A DNA stretch of 26,358 bases. It comes from a virus. The translations under genes and the position numbers were made by a program. Positions 1 to 8,028 of this stretch are shown here, piece after piece (the stretch's first letter is position 1; every line of letters starts with the position of its first letter). Where the stretch lies: positions 1-26,358 of the IMG/VR virus record IMGVR_UViG_3300036814_000206; one strand, 5' to 3'. The notes below the pieces were generated by a model, which did not search any database, was not told the origin of the DNA, and saw only the letters and a program-made list of their open reading frames with translations.

Positions 1-537
1 ATAAGAACCAAAGGTACTATCATTTCCCTGCACCCCACCTCCTTTATAAGAGGTGACGAATAGAGGAGTAGCATCTGCTGTTGCACCAACTACATACGCA
101 ATGGTTGCCGCAGGTGTCGTTGCAAGTGCAGTGTCGTAGACAATGCCACCTCCACCACCTCCACCATTATCGACATTCCCTGACTTAAAACCAGAACCTC
201 CACCTGCAACAACTAAAACCTCAACAGACGTTACTCCAGCCGGGACTCTCCAGTCTCCGCTACCCGTTAGCTGTGCATTTTCTTCTACTAGATTACACCT
301 CACATACTCACCGGCAACTCTTTCTGTTGTAGTATATGTTCCAGAACCAGTTGCATCATGGAAATCATCAATGAAACTATTTGGTAAATTGAAATCACCA
401 GAATTTGTATTAACGGCTTCTCTAAGAGCAAGGATAGTTATGTCTTGTCTTATAGGAGTTAAATCTAAAGCATCTAACTCGACTTGTGTTGCTAGGTCGG
501 TGCTGCCTAAGTTTGCTGTGTCTCTAGCCCTGCTCAT
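1..537 (-). CDS. Glycine-rich tail fibre/adhesin protein, partial (C-terminus outside window)
   Basis: An open reading frame starts with ATG at 537 and runs 179 codons to the window edge without a stop, so the C-terminus is missing. It begins MSRARDTANLGS, a start I associate with phage tail-fibre proteins. Residues 35-75 are a polar stretch, and residues 98-131 hold a beta-strand-like VEVLVVAGGGSG followed by a run of seven glycines. The same LVV-GGG entry into a glycine-rich domain occurs in the gene at 940-1899. AGAGGA lies just upstream of the ATG. The preceding gene ends at 565, so it belongs to the same adsorption cassette. The likely role is a distal tail or receptor-binding protein, inferred from composition and position. 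Confidence 0.7.
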   Translation of the reverse strand, partial: MSRARDTANLGSTDLATQVELDALDLTPIRQDITILALREAVNTNSGDFNLPNSFIDDFHDATGSGTYTTTERVAGEYVRCNLVEENAQLTGSGDWRVPAGVTSVEVLVVAGGGSGFKSGNVDNGGGGGGGIVYDTALATTPAATIAYVVGATADATPLFVTSYKGGGVQGNDSTFGSY

Positions 538-564
538 GGTTCCTCTTTAGTTTTGAGTTTGTTT

Positions 565-930
565 TCATTCTGATACTTCTATCCACTTTGTGTTTGGCTC
601 GTCCCATGTGTATCTCTTGTCGTCATCGGGCATTGCTGTTGGAGCATTCCATCGACAAGTCTCTTCAGTTAGTGTCCATGAGGGATAAGGTTTGGGTTCA
701 TAGAAAGCATCCCTAGTTTCATCGTAAGTAAAACCTATTCCTGCATAATTTTTTCTGAAGTTGTTATTGTAAGAGGTTTGTTTCCACCACTCGCCACCAT
801 GTAAATTACTTAAAAAATCAATTCCTAATTGTTCTTGTTCATTGCCGTTTTCATCAATAATTACTGCATTATTCAGAACATGAACTTTTATAACCTTATT
901 ATCTTTGTCTAATCTTGCGAAATGTGCCAT
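565..930 (-). CDS. Conserved marine-phage protein in tail fibre cassette (121 aa)
   Basis: The protein starts MAHFARLDKDNKVIKV and carries the conserved segments WWKQTSYNNNFRKNYAGIG (residues 48-66), FTYDETRDAFYEPKPYPSW (67-85) and a tryptophan-rich end with YTWDEPNTKWIEV. I recognise this pattern as a small protein very common in cyanophage and other marine phage genomes, usually encoded near tail or structural genes. Its biochemical function is not established as far as I know. Length is typical and the protein looks intact. It lies between two glycine-rich adhesin-like genes, which supports a distal tail or accessory virion role. The SD sequence is weak (AGG about 14 bases upstream), so translation may depend on the upstream gene, whose stop is 9 bases away. 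Confidence 0.8.
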   Translation of the reverse strand: MAHFARLDKDNKVIKVHVLNNAVIIDENGNEQEQLGIDFLSNLHGGEWWKQTSYNNNFRKNYAGIGFTYDETRDAFYEPKPYPSWTLTEETCRWNAPTAMPDDDKRYTWDEPNTKWIEVSE

Positions 931-939
931 TATGTTTTT

Positions 940-1899
940 CTAACCTGTATATGTTCCATCACCTGTGAATTGAAGAACTGTATGCGTTCCCCCAACTCCT
1001 GTATTAACAGTTACTCCACCAGAAACTGTTCCTGAATAATTTGCATCAAGCATCCGAAGGACTACTATACCTGAACCACCAGCACCAGACGATCCCGCGG
1101 CCGGTCTATTTTTACCGCCACCGCCTCCACCTGTATATTGCCCTCCTGCTCCAGCACTCTCACCGTTCTCACCACTTGTACCTCCTCCAGCAACTCCATT
1201 ATTTTTTGCTGAACCACCACCAGCACCAACAGTCGAGTCTGATGAATTTCCAAAAGAACCACCTCCACCGCCTCCAATACCACCATTACCACCATTACCA
1301 CCATCACCATAAGCACTTCCTCCGCCACCACCAGCCCAGTACCAGTTATTTCCAGTAATGTTTACTTGTAATCCTGCACCACCATTTCCTCCTATGGCTC
1401 CGCTTGAGTTTGAAGTTCCTACAGCAGCCGCACCACCACCTCCGTCACCAAAGTTATTGCTTCCATCACCTCCATCATATCCTTCTCCAGCAGTTCTATC
1501 ACCTCCACCTTGAGAACCAGCACCACCGCCACCTGAACCACCATTATTAGCTGCTTCCGCCGCAGAGGAGGAGGCTCCTGCACCACCACCAAAAGTTGAA
1601 ACAGTTGTAATATCACTTCCAGCTATAGAAGATGGGCCTCCGTTAACTCCCCTACCATCAGATGTTTTCGCAATACCACCATTACCTGTGACTATGGTAT
1701 AAACGGTGTTAGGAAATAAAATTAAATCAGCTTGTGCATCTGCACCACCCCCAGAGGTAGAACCAAAAGATGTTCTTAAACCACCAGCTCCTCCTCCACC
1801 ACCATTATGCATACCACCTGAAGCTCCTCCACCGACTACAAGATATTCAATAGCATATCTTCCGGGATCGCTAGATATTATTGATTGGGTCGCTAACAT
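940..1899 (-). CDS. Glycine-rich tail tip/adhesin protein (319 aa)
   Basis: After a short N-terminal segment the protein reads IEYLVVGGGASGG (residues 17-29). It is then dominated by runs such as GGGGGAGG, GGNGGNGG and GGGGGS, up to about residue 275, and ends in a compact beta-like tail (TVSGGVTVNTGVGGTHTVLQF). This is the hallmark of glycine-rich phage adhesin domains, which in known adhesins (for example the S16 gp38 type) fold into layered polyglycine helices and present variable loops to the receptor. The start at 1899 has AGGAG six bases upstream. It follows the 187-aa gene by 12 bases. Long shadow frames in this stretch are an artefact of glycine codons. Receptor binding is inferred from composition and neighbours. 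Confidence 0.85.
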   Translation of the reverse strand: MLATQSIISSDPGRYAIEYLVVGGGASGGMHNGGGGGAGGLRTSFGSTSGGGADAQADLILFPNTVYTIVTGNGGIAKTSDGRGVNGGPSSIAGSDITTVSTFGGGAGASSSAAEAANNGGSGGGGAGSQGGGDRTAGEGYDGGDGSNNFGDGGGGAAAVGTSNSSGAIGGNGGAGLQVNITGNNWYWAGGGGGSAYGDGGNGGNGGIGGGGGGSFGNSSDSTVGAGGGSAKNNGVAGGGTSGENGESAGAGGQYTGGGGGGKNRPAAGSSGAGGSGIVVLRMLDANYSGTVSGGVTVNTGVGGTHTVLQFTGDGTYTG

Positions 1900-1911
1900 A
1901 GTTGTCTCCTA

Positions 1912-2475
1912 TTAAGATGCAAATGCTTGTCCAGAAATTGCACTATAGATATCAGGTGTTGCTCCACCTAAAGTCCAGAAAGAAATAATATCTACTGAAT
2001 CATTTGTATCCGTCTGCACATGATCTGTTCCTCCTGCCCAATGGAATACTGGAGTTGTAGTTGCGAAATGAGTACCATCTGCCGCCCATGTACCATTATC
2101 ATAAGTAGATGTTGCCGCACCTGTCCAACATGCTGCATTCCATGTTACTTTTGAGGCATTGTTCGTTATTTTAACAACCCAAGCCGCAACAGTTCCAAGT
2201 GCAGGAAGGTGCATTATCTTCCATGATGTAGGTGCGGCTACTAGGGTATGCTCAAAGAACGTACCAGTTGCTAGGTCTATAGTTATTACCGCACTTGCTT
2301 GTGAAGCAACCCCCTTTGTCTCGTTGACTCCCTTGCCATAAATAATCCTGCCAGCAGTAGTCGTTCTACTATCTGACTGTCCTTCAATGGTCAGGATCGT
2401 GTTTTGAGATGAATTTGCATCATTCATCTTAAATGAATCAGCAGCCAACTTGGGTTTGATAATTAAATTTGCCAT
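1912..2475 (-). CDS. Probable distal tail/fibre-associated protein (187 aa), function unknown
   Basis: The protein starts MANLIIKPKLAADSFKMNDANS and is rich in Thr, Ala and Ser with alternating beta-type hydrophobicity. It has no signal peptide or membrane segment. The C-terminus, SVDIISFWTLGGATPDIYSAISGQAF (residues about 160-185), resembles the ends of small fibre-associated proteins in marine phages. I do not recognise a catalytic motif. It lies 16 bases downstream of the 752-aa tail fibre and upstream of the glycine-rich adhesin, so it is probably part of the receptor-binding apparatus or a fibre accessory. The SD is poor (only an A-rich AAGAA stretch precedes the ATG). Confidence 0.75.
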   Translation of the reverse strand: MANLIIKPKLAADSFKMNDANSSQNTILTIEGQSDSRTTTAGRIIYGKGVNETKGVASQASAVITIDLATGTFFEHTLVAAPTSWKIMHLPALGTVAAWVVKITNNASKVTWNAACWTGAATSTYDNGTWAADGTHFATTTPVFHWAGGTDHVQTDTNDSVDIISFWTLGGATPDIYSAISGQAFAS

Positions 2476-2491
2476 TTTCTTTTTTCTGTTA

Positions 2492-4750
2492 TTAGTTAAA
2501 CATTACGCCATTAAATGTGATCGTTGCATCTACCCCTGCTGTTTCCGGACCAGATATGATTCTATCAGAACTGTCATTAGTTAGACTAATATCAGTTGTT
2601 CCATTTACTATTTTTCCAAACACATTGTCTCCTGCTATCGTCACATCTCCTGTGAGTATATACGCTAACGAAAGAAAATACTGGTCTGCAATTGCACCTG
2701 TTAGATTCGTGCTTGCTGATTGTGATGCAGCAGATGTGTCTATTTCTACCCAACTTGCACCTACACCAGCCCCTGCATTCTGTCTGAGAAACTTGGTAGA
2801 TGCTGCTTCTCCTGTGGAAAGTATTGAAGTTCCTTCAACAGTTGAAACAGAGAATGAGTTAAACGCAATTACTGTGAGTTCATCGCTTAATACAGGTGCA
2901 GTTATAAGGACAATAGATGATGCGGTTGATGCAACATAATCCGTTGTGTCTTTGAGCAATACTCCATTTAAGAAGACCAATACATTATTGACAGTGTAAC
3001 TTAAAGACCCACCAACATCTGCTACTCCGGAATAGCTCTTGCTGATTACTTGTGCAGCAGTAGTTACAAACTTGTACTCCTTTAATGATGCTGTTCCTGC
3101 TGCACTTGCAGCAAGCCAGTTCCCACCATCATAGATACGCATCTCTGTATCAGTGGAGTTGAAATACAATGCTCCTGCGGAAAGTGCTGCTCCATCATTG
3201 TCTAATGCAGGACCGTCCTTTGTGAAATTTAGTGGAGCAGTAACTCCGGCAGCAGTGAATGTAACTGTCTCTGTTCCACTTGTTACAACAGGTTCAGATA
3301 TTCTGACACTTGTATCTGTTAGTATTGAAATGACATTTGGAACGGGAGTGCCCTGAATCCCTGTCCCAGATACTGCCATACCTACCAGAATCCCTTGGGT
3401 ATCAGAAATGGGGATAACAGAAGAACCAGCAGTTAGCACTGTAGAAGCTACTGCTATAATCCCATATCCCCAAGTGTGGATGCCAGTCCCTGCGGATGCA
3501 GTATTGATGGGGGTCCCTGACACTGACCCCGGTGCTAACTTAAAGGTAGTCGCGGTTTTATCTCTTACATAATAATTTAGGTCAACAGAAAGATTAGTAG
3601 GTAATGTCGTTTGGGATGTAACTCTAATGATGTCGCCATCAATCAACCCATGCCCCGATGATAAAATAAAATCGTCTGCCGCAAAAGTGGCTGTAGTAAA
3701 TGCCCTGTCCGGCATTGAGCCAAGATAAGTGTCATCAAAATTATCAAAGACGGATGCTACTGCCGCTGCTGAGTTTGCTGCTGCTAATGCTTGGTTCGTT
3801 GCAAGTGTTTTTTGATCTGTTGCTAATCCTACTTGTGTTTCGGCAAGACCAACTTGTGCTGCTGCTTTTATAGAGTGATGCTTTGCACTAAAAAGAGTTT
3901 CGTCTACTGTTGCATCTTCATCATTGGTCGCCCATGCTTTTGCTGAACCTCTAAGTGCAGTGTCATCGACATAGAGCCCACCAATCGCCCATGCCTTTGC
4001 AGCATTTCCTGACCCTGAGACATAACCATTAACCTTGGTTGCCCATTCCTCTGCTTCATCTGCTGAATCGGAAGCCAATCCTGCTTGGACTGGTGCTGCT
4101 ATAATTGCAGCAGCATTAGTTACAGCAGTTTGGATTGCATCAGTTGCATCAGTACCATCCTCAATGTCTGCAAGAGTAGCAATATCTGCTTCAATTGCTG
4201 CAAGTGCAGATATGTCAGCTTCTAGTCCTGTAAAAGAAGTTGCGGACAGTGAAAGATCCCCAGTTGTTGAATGGAAGATTAAGGCTTTTCCAAGACGAGC
4301 TGCTTTGTTTGCAGTAATGGTTCCTGCGGTTTCTGCGGTAGAATCAAATGCTGTAGCTCCACTTAGAGAGTCTGCAAATTTGATTGTCCCGTCAGTCTTT
4401 GTGTCCAACTGTTGAGTCTGCATCGTAAGCTGATCGAGCCCACGCTCCAAAGACTCAATGTCAAAGACAGAGTTGTTTATAAAATCTTGCTCTTGGTTAT
4501 AGGGGACATTGCGAATTAAGAGGATAACGTCAGATGCTGTTTGTCCAGAAGAGAAGACACATTCTGCAACTTTCCCATGAGTTGCATGCGCTGCAATCGT
4601 TATCGTGATTCCAGACTCTACTTTAACGCCATTCTTATAGACATCTATATGGGTTGCATCAAAGACTGTGTAAGTCGTCGTGTACTTGGTTGCTGCATCA
4701 GTGTTCCCCGCAAGTGTCGTTTTAGAGGGAGTGTTAATAGGGACCGTCAT
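2492..4750 (-). CDS. Tail fibre protein with gp17-like N-terminal attachment domain (752 aa)
   Basis: Residues 1-115 match the pattern of T7 gp17-type fibre attachment domains: a beta-rich start with DVYKNGVKV, then LIRNVPYNQEQDF and FDIESLERGLDQLTMQTQQLD. Residues about 170-330 are alanine-rich with repeats such as LEADISALAAIEADIATLADIE and a second helical stretch, as expected for a trimeric shaft or coiled coil. Residues about 358-428 form an HGL...YYV beta module, and the rest is beta-rich with a C-terminal tip ending in TITFNGVMFN. The gene starts directly after the stop of the upstream gene (TAAATG) with GAGG five to six bases before the ATG. Role: attachment to the tail and host recognition, inferred from the N-terminal similarity and gene order. 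Confidence 0.88.
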   Translation of the reverse strand: MTVPINTPSKTTLAGNTDAATKYTTTYTVFDATHIDVYKNGVKVESGITITIAAHATHGKVAECVFSSGQTASDVILLIRNVPYNQEQDFINNSVFDIESLERGLDQLTMQTQQLDTKTDGTIKFADSLSGATAFDSTAETAGTITANKAARLGKALIFHSTTGDLSLSATSFTGLEADISALAAIEADIATLADIEDGTDATDAIQTAVTNAAAIIAAPVQAGLASDSADEAEEWATKVNGYVSGSGNAAKAWAIGGLYVDDTALRGSAKAWATNDEDATVDETLFSAKHHSIKAAAQVGLAETQVGLATDQKTLATNQALAAANSAAAVASVFDNFDDTYLGSMPDRAFTTATFAADDFILSSGHGLIDGDIIRVTSQTTLPTNLSVDLNYYVRDKTATTFKLAPGSVSGTPINTASAGTGIHTWGYGIIAVASTVLTAGSSVIPISDTQGILVGMAVSGTGIQGTPVPNVISILTDTSVRISEPVVTSGTETVTFTAAGVTAPLNFTKDGPALDNDGAALSAGALYFNSTDTEMRIYDGGNWLAASAAGTASLKEYKFVTTAAQVISKSYSGVADVGGSLSYTVNNVLVFLNGVLLKDTTDYVASTASSIVLITAPVLSDELTVIAFNSFSVSTVEGTSILSTGEAASTKFLRQNAGAGVGASWVEIDTSAASQSASTNLTGAIADQYFLSLAYILTGDVTIAGDNVFGKIVNGTTDISLTNDSSDRIISGPETAGVDATITFNGVMFN

Positions 4751-7093
4751 TTATACCTCATCTGGTTGATAACCAAAGAACTTCTTTTGCCCTTTGCTGG
4801 CAAGAAAAGCATTCTGTTGTTGTGAAAAGCCCGGATTCCATAATTCTCTAAAGCGATCATGCACAAAATAGTTCATTGCTGCTTCTCCATACCAGACGTT
4901 GCCAAATGGCGTTATGGACTTAAGGAAGTTATAGGCTTTAAAAGCCGTCTTGTCTCCTGTAAGCATTCCCCCAGAGACTTCTGAAAAGTCTTTAAACATT
5001 GTATAGTTTGTTCCACCAACCAACTCATCCAAGTTCACCGCTCCATGACTATTGATCCTTGCAACGATGTCTGACATCCCGAAGAAGAATCCTGTCTGAC
5101 CTACTGAGAGCAAAAAGGTTTGAGGATCTGTAGGATCTCTTGGAGTCCTTCCTCGGAAGAAGTCTTTTGCTGTCAATGACGCATACCCAATCCCGGTTAG
5201 AGGTAGCGTGTGCATAAGAGCAGTTGGTCCCATGGTTCTCATCCTCGGAAACATGGTCTGCATCATGTGAACAGTAGGAGTCCTGAATTGCCAGAACAGT
5301 CTGAGTGCCAGCCCTGCGGCAGACCCCTCATACTGTTTGAGCATCATCAACTCTTTTGCTTTGAGTCCTGCTTCTGGAATTGCTGTTCGTGCTTCGTTGT
5401 AATAAAGACGCGAGAGTTTCTGAGAGACAGACTTCAGATGAACAGAAGTTCCTCCTCGGAGGACTGACTCCGGCACCACATAATGTTCTCTAGGAATCCG
5501 TTCTACCTTCTTCCCTTGTAACATTTCAGGAAGGTGTTCGTCCATAGAGACAAGACCTTTTTCTCGGATAACCTTCCAGTCATTCCCATCAATGCCATAG
5601 ACTCCAAGAAACTCCTTGTATCTGGAGGGAAGACTTGTCCAAGAATGCTGGGATGCCATGTCTGCCATGTGCATCGAGGTAATCTTGGAGTATGCTGTTC
5701 TCATGCGATTGGTCAATTGGACTAGACCAGTTGCATTAACAAAGGTGTCGACCATGTTTGTGAATGCCCCCGGCTGGGAATCTCCGATCTGGTAGCGTCC
5801 CATTCCGAAAGAGAAAACCCCATCTGTTCCAGAGTGAAGATAGCGGAATATGTCCTCCTTCATCTCCTTGGACTGCCCTTTGACAGTCTCCTTAATCATG
5901 CGACTGTATGATTTAAGTAGAGGGACTCCTTGATAACTTAGATGGACTGCAGAGACTCCAATGTCATTCATTGCAGTGAGTGGAGCAAATCCTAGCTTAG
6001 AGATAATGTTCAGATTGAGGATGGAGTTTACAAGACTCTGGAGCTTTGGAAAAGAGGATTCAGGGAGATCTCCAATTAAATGATTAAAGACCCAGTCCAT
6101 CTTTTCTGTATCTCCTTTCGCTTTAACCACATCATGAGAATCCTCCAGAACTGACTTCTTTATTGCAGCATGAGTCTTGTAGGGATCAGGCCCCATGCGC
6201 TCTGTAATTGCCGTAAGACGAGTTTGCCAACGCAAAGAATACACAGATGCCTGTAGTGGAGATTCATGTCCAAACTTCTGGTTGTATTCTATCCATTCTT
6301 TAGCACCCTTAAACTTGATTGGAGCAAAACTCCGATTTGTCAGCTTTCCTGAAGCAGATCCTTTGGGTTTAGGCCCATCAAGGACTCCCTCAAAGTTAAA
6401 CAAGAGATCTTCATCAGTAGAACCATGACTCACAAAGCGGTCATAGATTCTACCAAGTTCGCTCATAGTAATTGCACCATCTTCTTTCTGTAATCCATAG
6501 ACATATTCAGCCCACTCTTCTCTGGAGACTCTGAGCATCCTTGTCGCGTCATGCCACTGCAGTGCTGCAACAGGATCGTCAAAGGGTAAGACTGCTGCCC
6601 CTTGATTATTTGCACGCTGGACTACTACCAACTGTTCTTCACGGAAAGTATCTGCAAATCGTTTTGCTTCAGGAGATCCACTACTTCCCGGCTTCACCAT
6701 TTCATTGACAAAATCCTCATTGAAGTTCTTGTCTCGGATCAAACGGTGCATCTGGGAACGTGTAAGTCCTCGATTCGCCTCTAGCAACCGTTCCTCAACC
6801 TCACTCCAAGAGGTGTTGATATAAATCTCGTCAGAATCTTTTGAGCCAAACTTTCCTTCATTATTCCCTCTCATCTTGGTAAGATAATCCTCTTCAGTAC
6901 GGAGAGTCTCAACACGATCCTGAACAGCTTGTGCTTGCTTTCTTGGAAAGACTCTGTCTGCCTGATGCTGCTCAAAATCCATCCTTGCTTGTATATCATC
7001 AGAGCCTAAACGATAAAACTGTGCATAGCGTGTTGCCTCATCACGATTCATTCCTAGTCGCGTCACCAACAAGTCAATGCACTGCTCACTCAT
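4751..7093 (-). CDS. Internal virion protein, gp16-position, C-terminal part (780 aa)
   Basis: This is a large, mostly helical protein with two hydrophobic/amphipathic stretches: about residues 365-400 (SKLGFAPLTAMNDIGVSAVH) and about 594-640 (FWQFRTPTVHMMQTMFPRMR onward). These features are seen in the distal part of the large ejected internal proteins of T7-like phages. The location, after the gp14- and gp15-position genes and before the fibre, fits gp16. The start overlaps the preceding stop as ATGA, and a very strong SD (AAAGGAGG) lies three bases from the ATG, so it is probably translated by coupling. I see no lytic transglycosylase or lysozyme motif. Likely role: part of the core complex and DNA-ejection conduit, inferred from position and composition. 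Confidence 0.75.
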   Translation of the reverse strand: MSEQCIDLLVTRLGMNRDEATRYAQFYRLGSDDIQARMDFEQHQADRVFPRKQAQAVQDRVETLRTEEDYLTKMRGNNEGKFGSKDSDEIYINTSWSEVEERLLEANRGLTRSQMHRLIRDKNFNEDFVNEMVKPGSSGSPEAKRFADTFREEQLVVVQRANNQGAAVLPFDDPVAALQWHDATRMLRVSREEWAEYVYGLQKEDGAITMSELGRIYDRFVSHGSTDEDLLFNFEGVLDGPKPKGSASGKLTNRSFAPIKFKGAKEWIEYNQKFGHESPLQASVYSLRWQTRLTAITERMGPDPYKTHAAIKKSVLEDSHDVVKAKGDTEKMDWVFNHLIGDLPESSFPKLQSLVNSILNLNIISKLGFAPLTAMNDIGVSAVHLSYQGVPLLKSYSRMIKETVKGQSKEMKEDIFRYLHSGTDGVFSFGMGRYQIGDSQPGAFTNMVDTFVNATGLVQLTNRMRTAYSKITSMHMADMASQHSWTSLPSRYKEFLGVYGIDGNDWKVIREKGLVSMDEHLPEMLQGKKVERIPREHYVVPESVLRGGTSVHLKSVSQKLSRLYYNEARTAIPEAGLKAKELMMLKQYEGSAAGLALRLFWQFRTPTVHMMQTMFPRMRTMGPTALMHTLPLTGIGYASLTAKDFFRGRTPRDPTDPQTFLLSVGQTGFFFGMSDIVARINSHGAVNLDELVGGTNYTMFKDFSEVSGGMLTGDKTAFKAYNFLKSITPFGNVWYGEAAMNYFVHDRFRELWNPGFSQQQNAFLASKGQKKFFGYQPDEV

Positions 7094-8010
7094 TTTCCTC
7101 CTTTAAGTCGTGCCATACATCCTCTTACTAGAGCAATTGCTCTTGGCCCAAAACTCTGAAGTGCTGCGTAACGCTCCTTTGCCTCTGGGGATAATTCTGT
7201 ATCTGAGAGAACCGCATCATCTGCTGCTTTTTGAGTATTAAGATCATCAAGGACTTCACTTGTTTTAGGAGATTCTGGAATGATTGCTTCAGGAAACTCT
7301 GCATCTGGTCCTAGCTTTACTGCTTTCTTTCCTTGGACAATCAACTGATCCCATGCGTTACCAAGATGTCCTAGCCCTGTTCTGAGAGATGACCCTTGAT
7401 CTAACATCATTCCATATCCAGAACCAATTCCTATTCCCATGCCTATGCTTAACATTGCTCCACTTAAGTCAAATTCCTTTCCTAGAGCTTGGTCTCGTCC
7501 ATAGAATACCCCTTGTCTTGCTGACTCAATCACTGCTCCCTCTGTCCCCAAAGCTTTTGCCTTTGAGATCTTAGCCCCCCATCTGGAAACTTTTCCTAAG
7601 AACCCTACAAGAGGTAGATAATTAACAGGATCAAGAAATTGTGGAGCAAGACTTCCCCCTGCTTGTGCAAGCATCGCAGACCAGTCGCGGCTTGCATGAG
7701 AAGTCACCAGTTGATACCTGTAATCTCTATCTGAGAGTTCTGCCCCAATTTGTGCTTGAGTTACTGTCATTCTTTCATGCCAGTCAAGTCCCGGACGAGA
7801 GTAAGACCTGTCAAAGTCTTCTTCAGGAATAAGGAGCCCGTCGTCTTCTGGAGCATTGAACCAGTCATAAGTTGCAGTATAGGAAACCTCATCAAAACCT
7901 CTAGCGACAGAAGCTCTAAAGACTGTGGAATCTGCTGGCTGCAACACTTTGGCTGCCTCTAACAAAGAATATGGTCTTCCATGCTGTGCGACACCTCCAG
8001 GCATTCTCAT
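7090..8010 (-). CDS. Internal virion protein, gp16-position, N-terminal part (306 aa)
   Basis: Residues about 115-140 read APQFLDPVNYLPLVGFLGKV, a hydrophobic LDP-N-LP element I associate with large phage internal virion proteins. A glycine-rich hydrophobic stretch follows at about 178-203 (FDLSGAMLSIGMGIGIGSGY). In many T7-like phages such segments lie inside one very large protein; here they are in a separate short gene. The start at 8010 is supported by AGGA seven bases upstream (Met3 at 8004 is an alternative). It begins 18 bases after the 1135-aa gene ends and its stop overlaps the next ATG. It probably works with the 780-aa product in the ejected core. Function is inferred, not demonstrated. 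Confidence 0.72.
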   Translation of the reverse strand: MRMPGGVAQHGRPYSLLEAAKVLQPADSTVFRASVARGFDEVSYTATYDWFNAPEDDGLLIPEEDFDRSYSRPGLDWHERMTVTQAQIGAELSDRDYRYQLVTSHASRDWSAMLAQAGGSLAPQFLDPVNYLPLVGFLGKVSRWGAKISKAKALGTEGAVIESARQGVFYGRDQALGKEFDLSGAMLSIGMGIGIGSGYGMMLDQGSSLRTGLGHLGNAWDQLIVQGKKAVKLGPDAEFPEAIIPESPKTSEVLDDLNTQKAADDAVLSDTELSPEAKERYAALQSFGPRAIALVRGCMARLKGGK

Positions 8011-8028
8011 ATACTAATCCTGTTTTGG

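Noticed and set aside
143-550. Proline-rich plus-strand frame of 135 aa
   Set aside because: It is antisense to the glycine-rich partial gene; proline runs are the mirror of glycine codons.
1041-1358. His/Leu-rich plus-strand frame and Val/Glu-rich minus-strand frames (1065-1331, 1419-1616)
   Set aside because: They are low-complexity shadows of the glycine-rich gene at 940-1899.
7085-7105. Programmed frameshift joining the 306- and 780-aa frames
   Set aside because: The strong SD three bases before an ATG and the ATGA overlap are explained better by reinitiation. The SD is too close for known -1 stimulation, and a +1 shift meets a stop at once.
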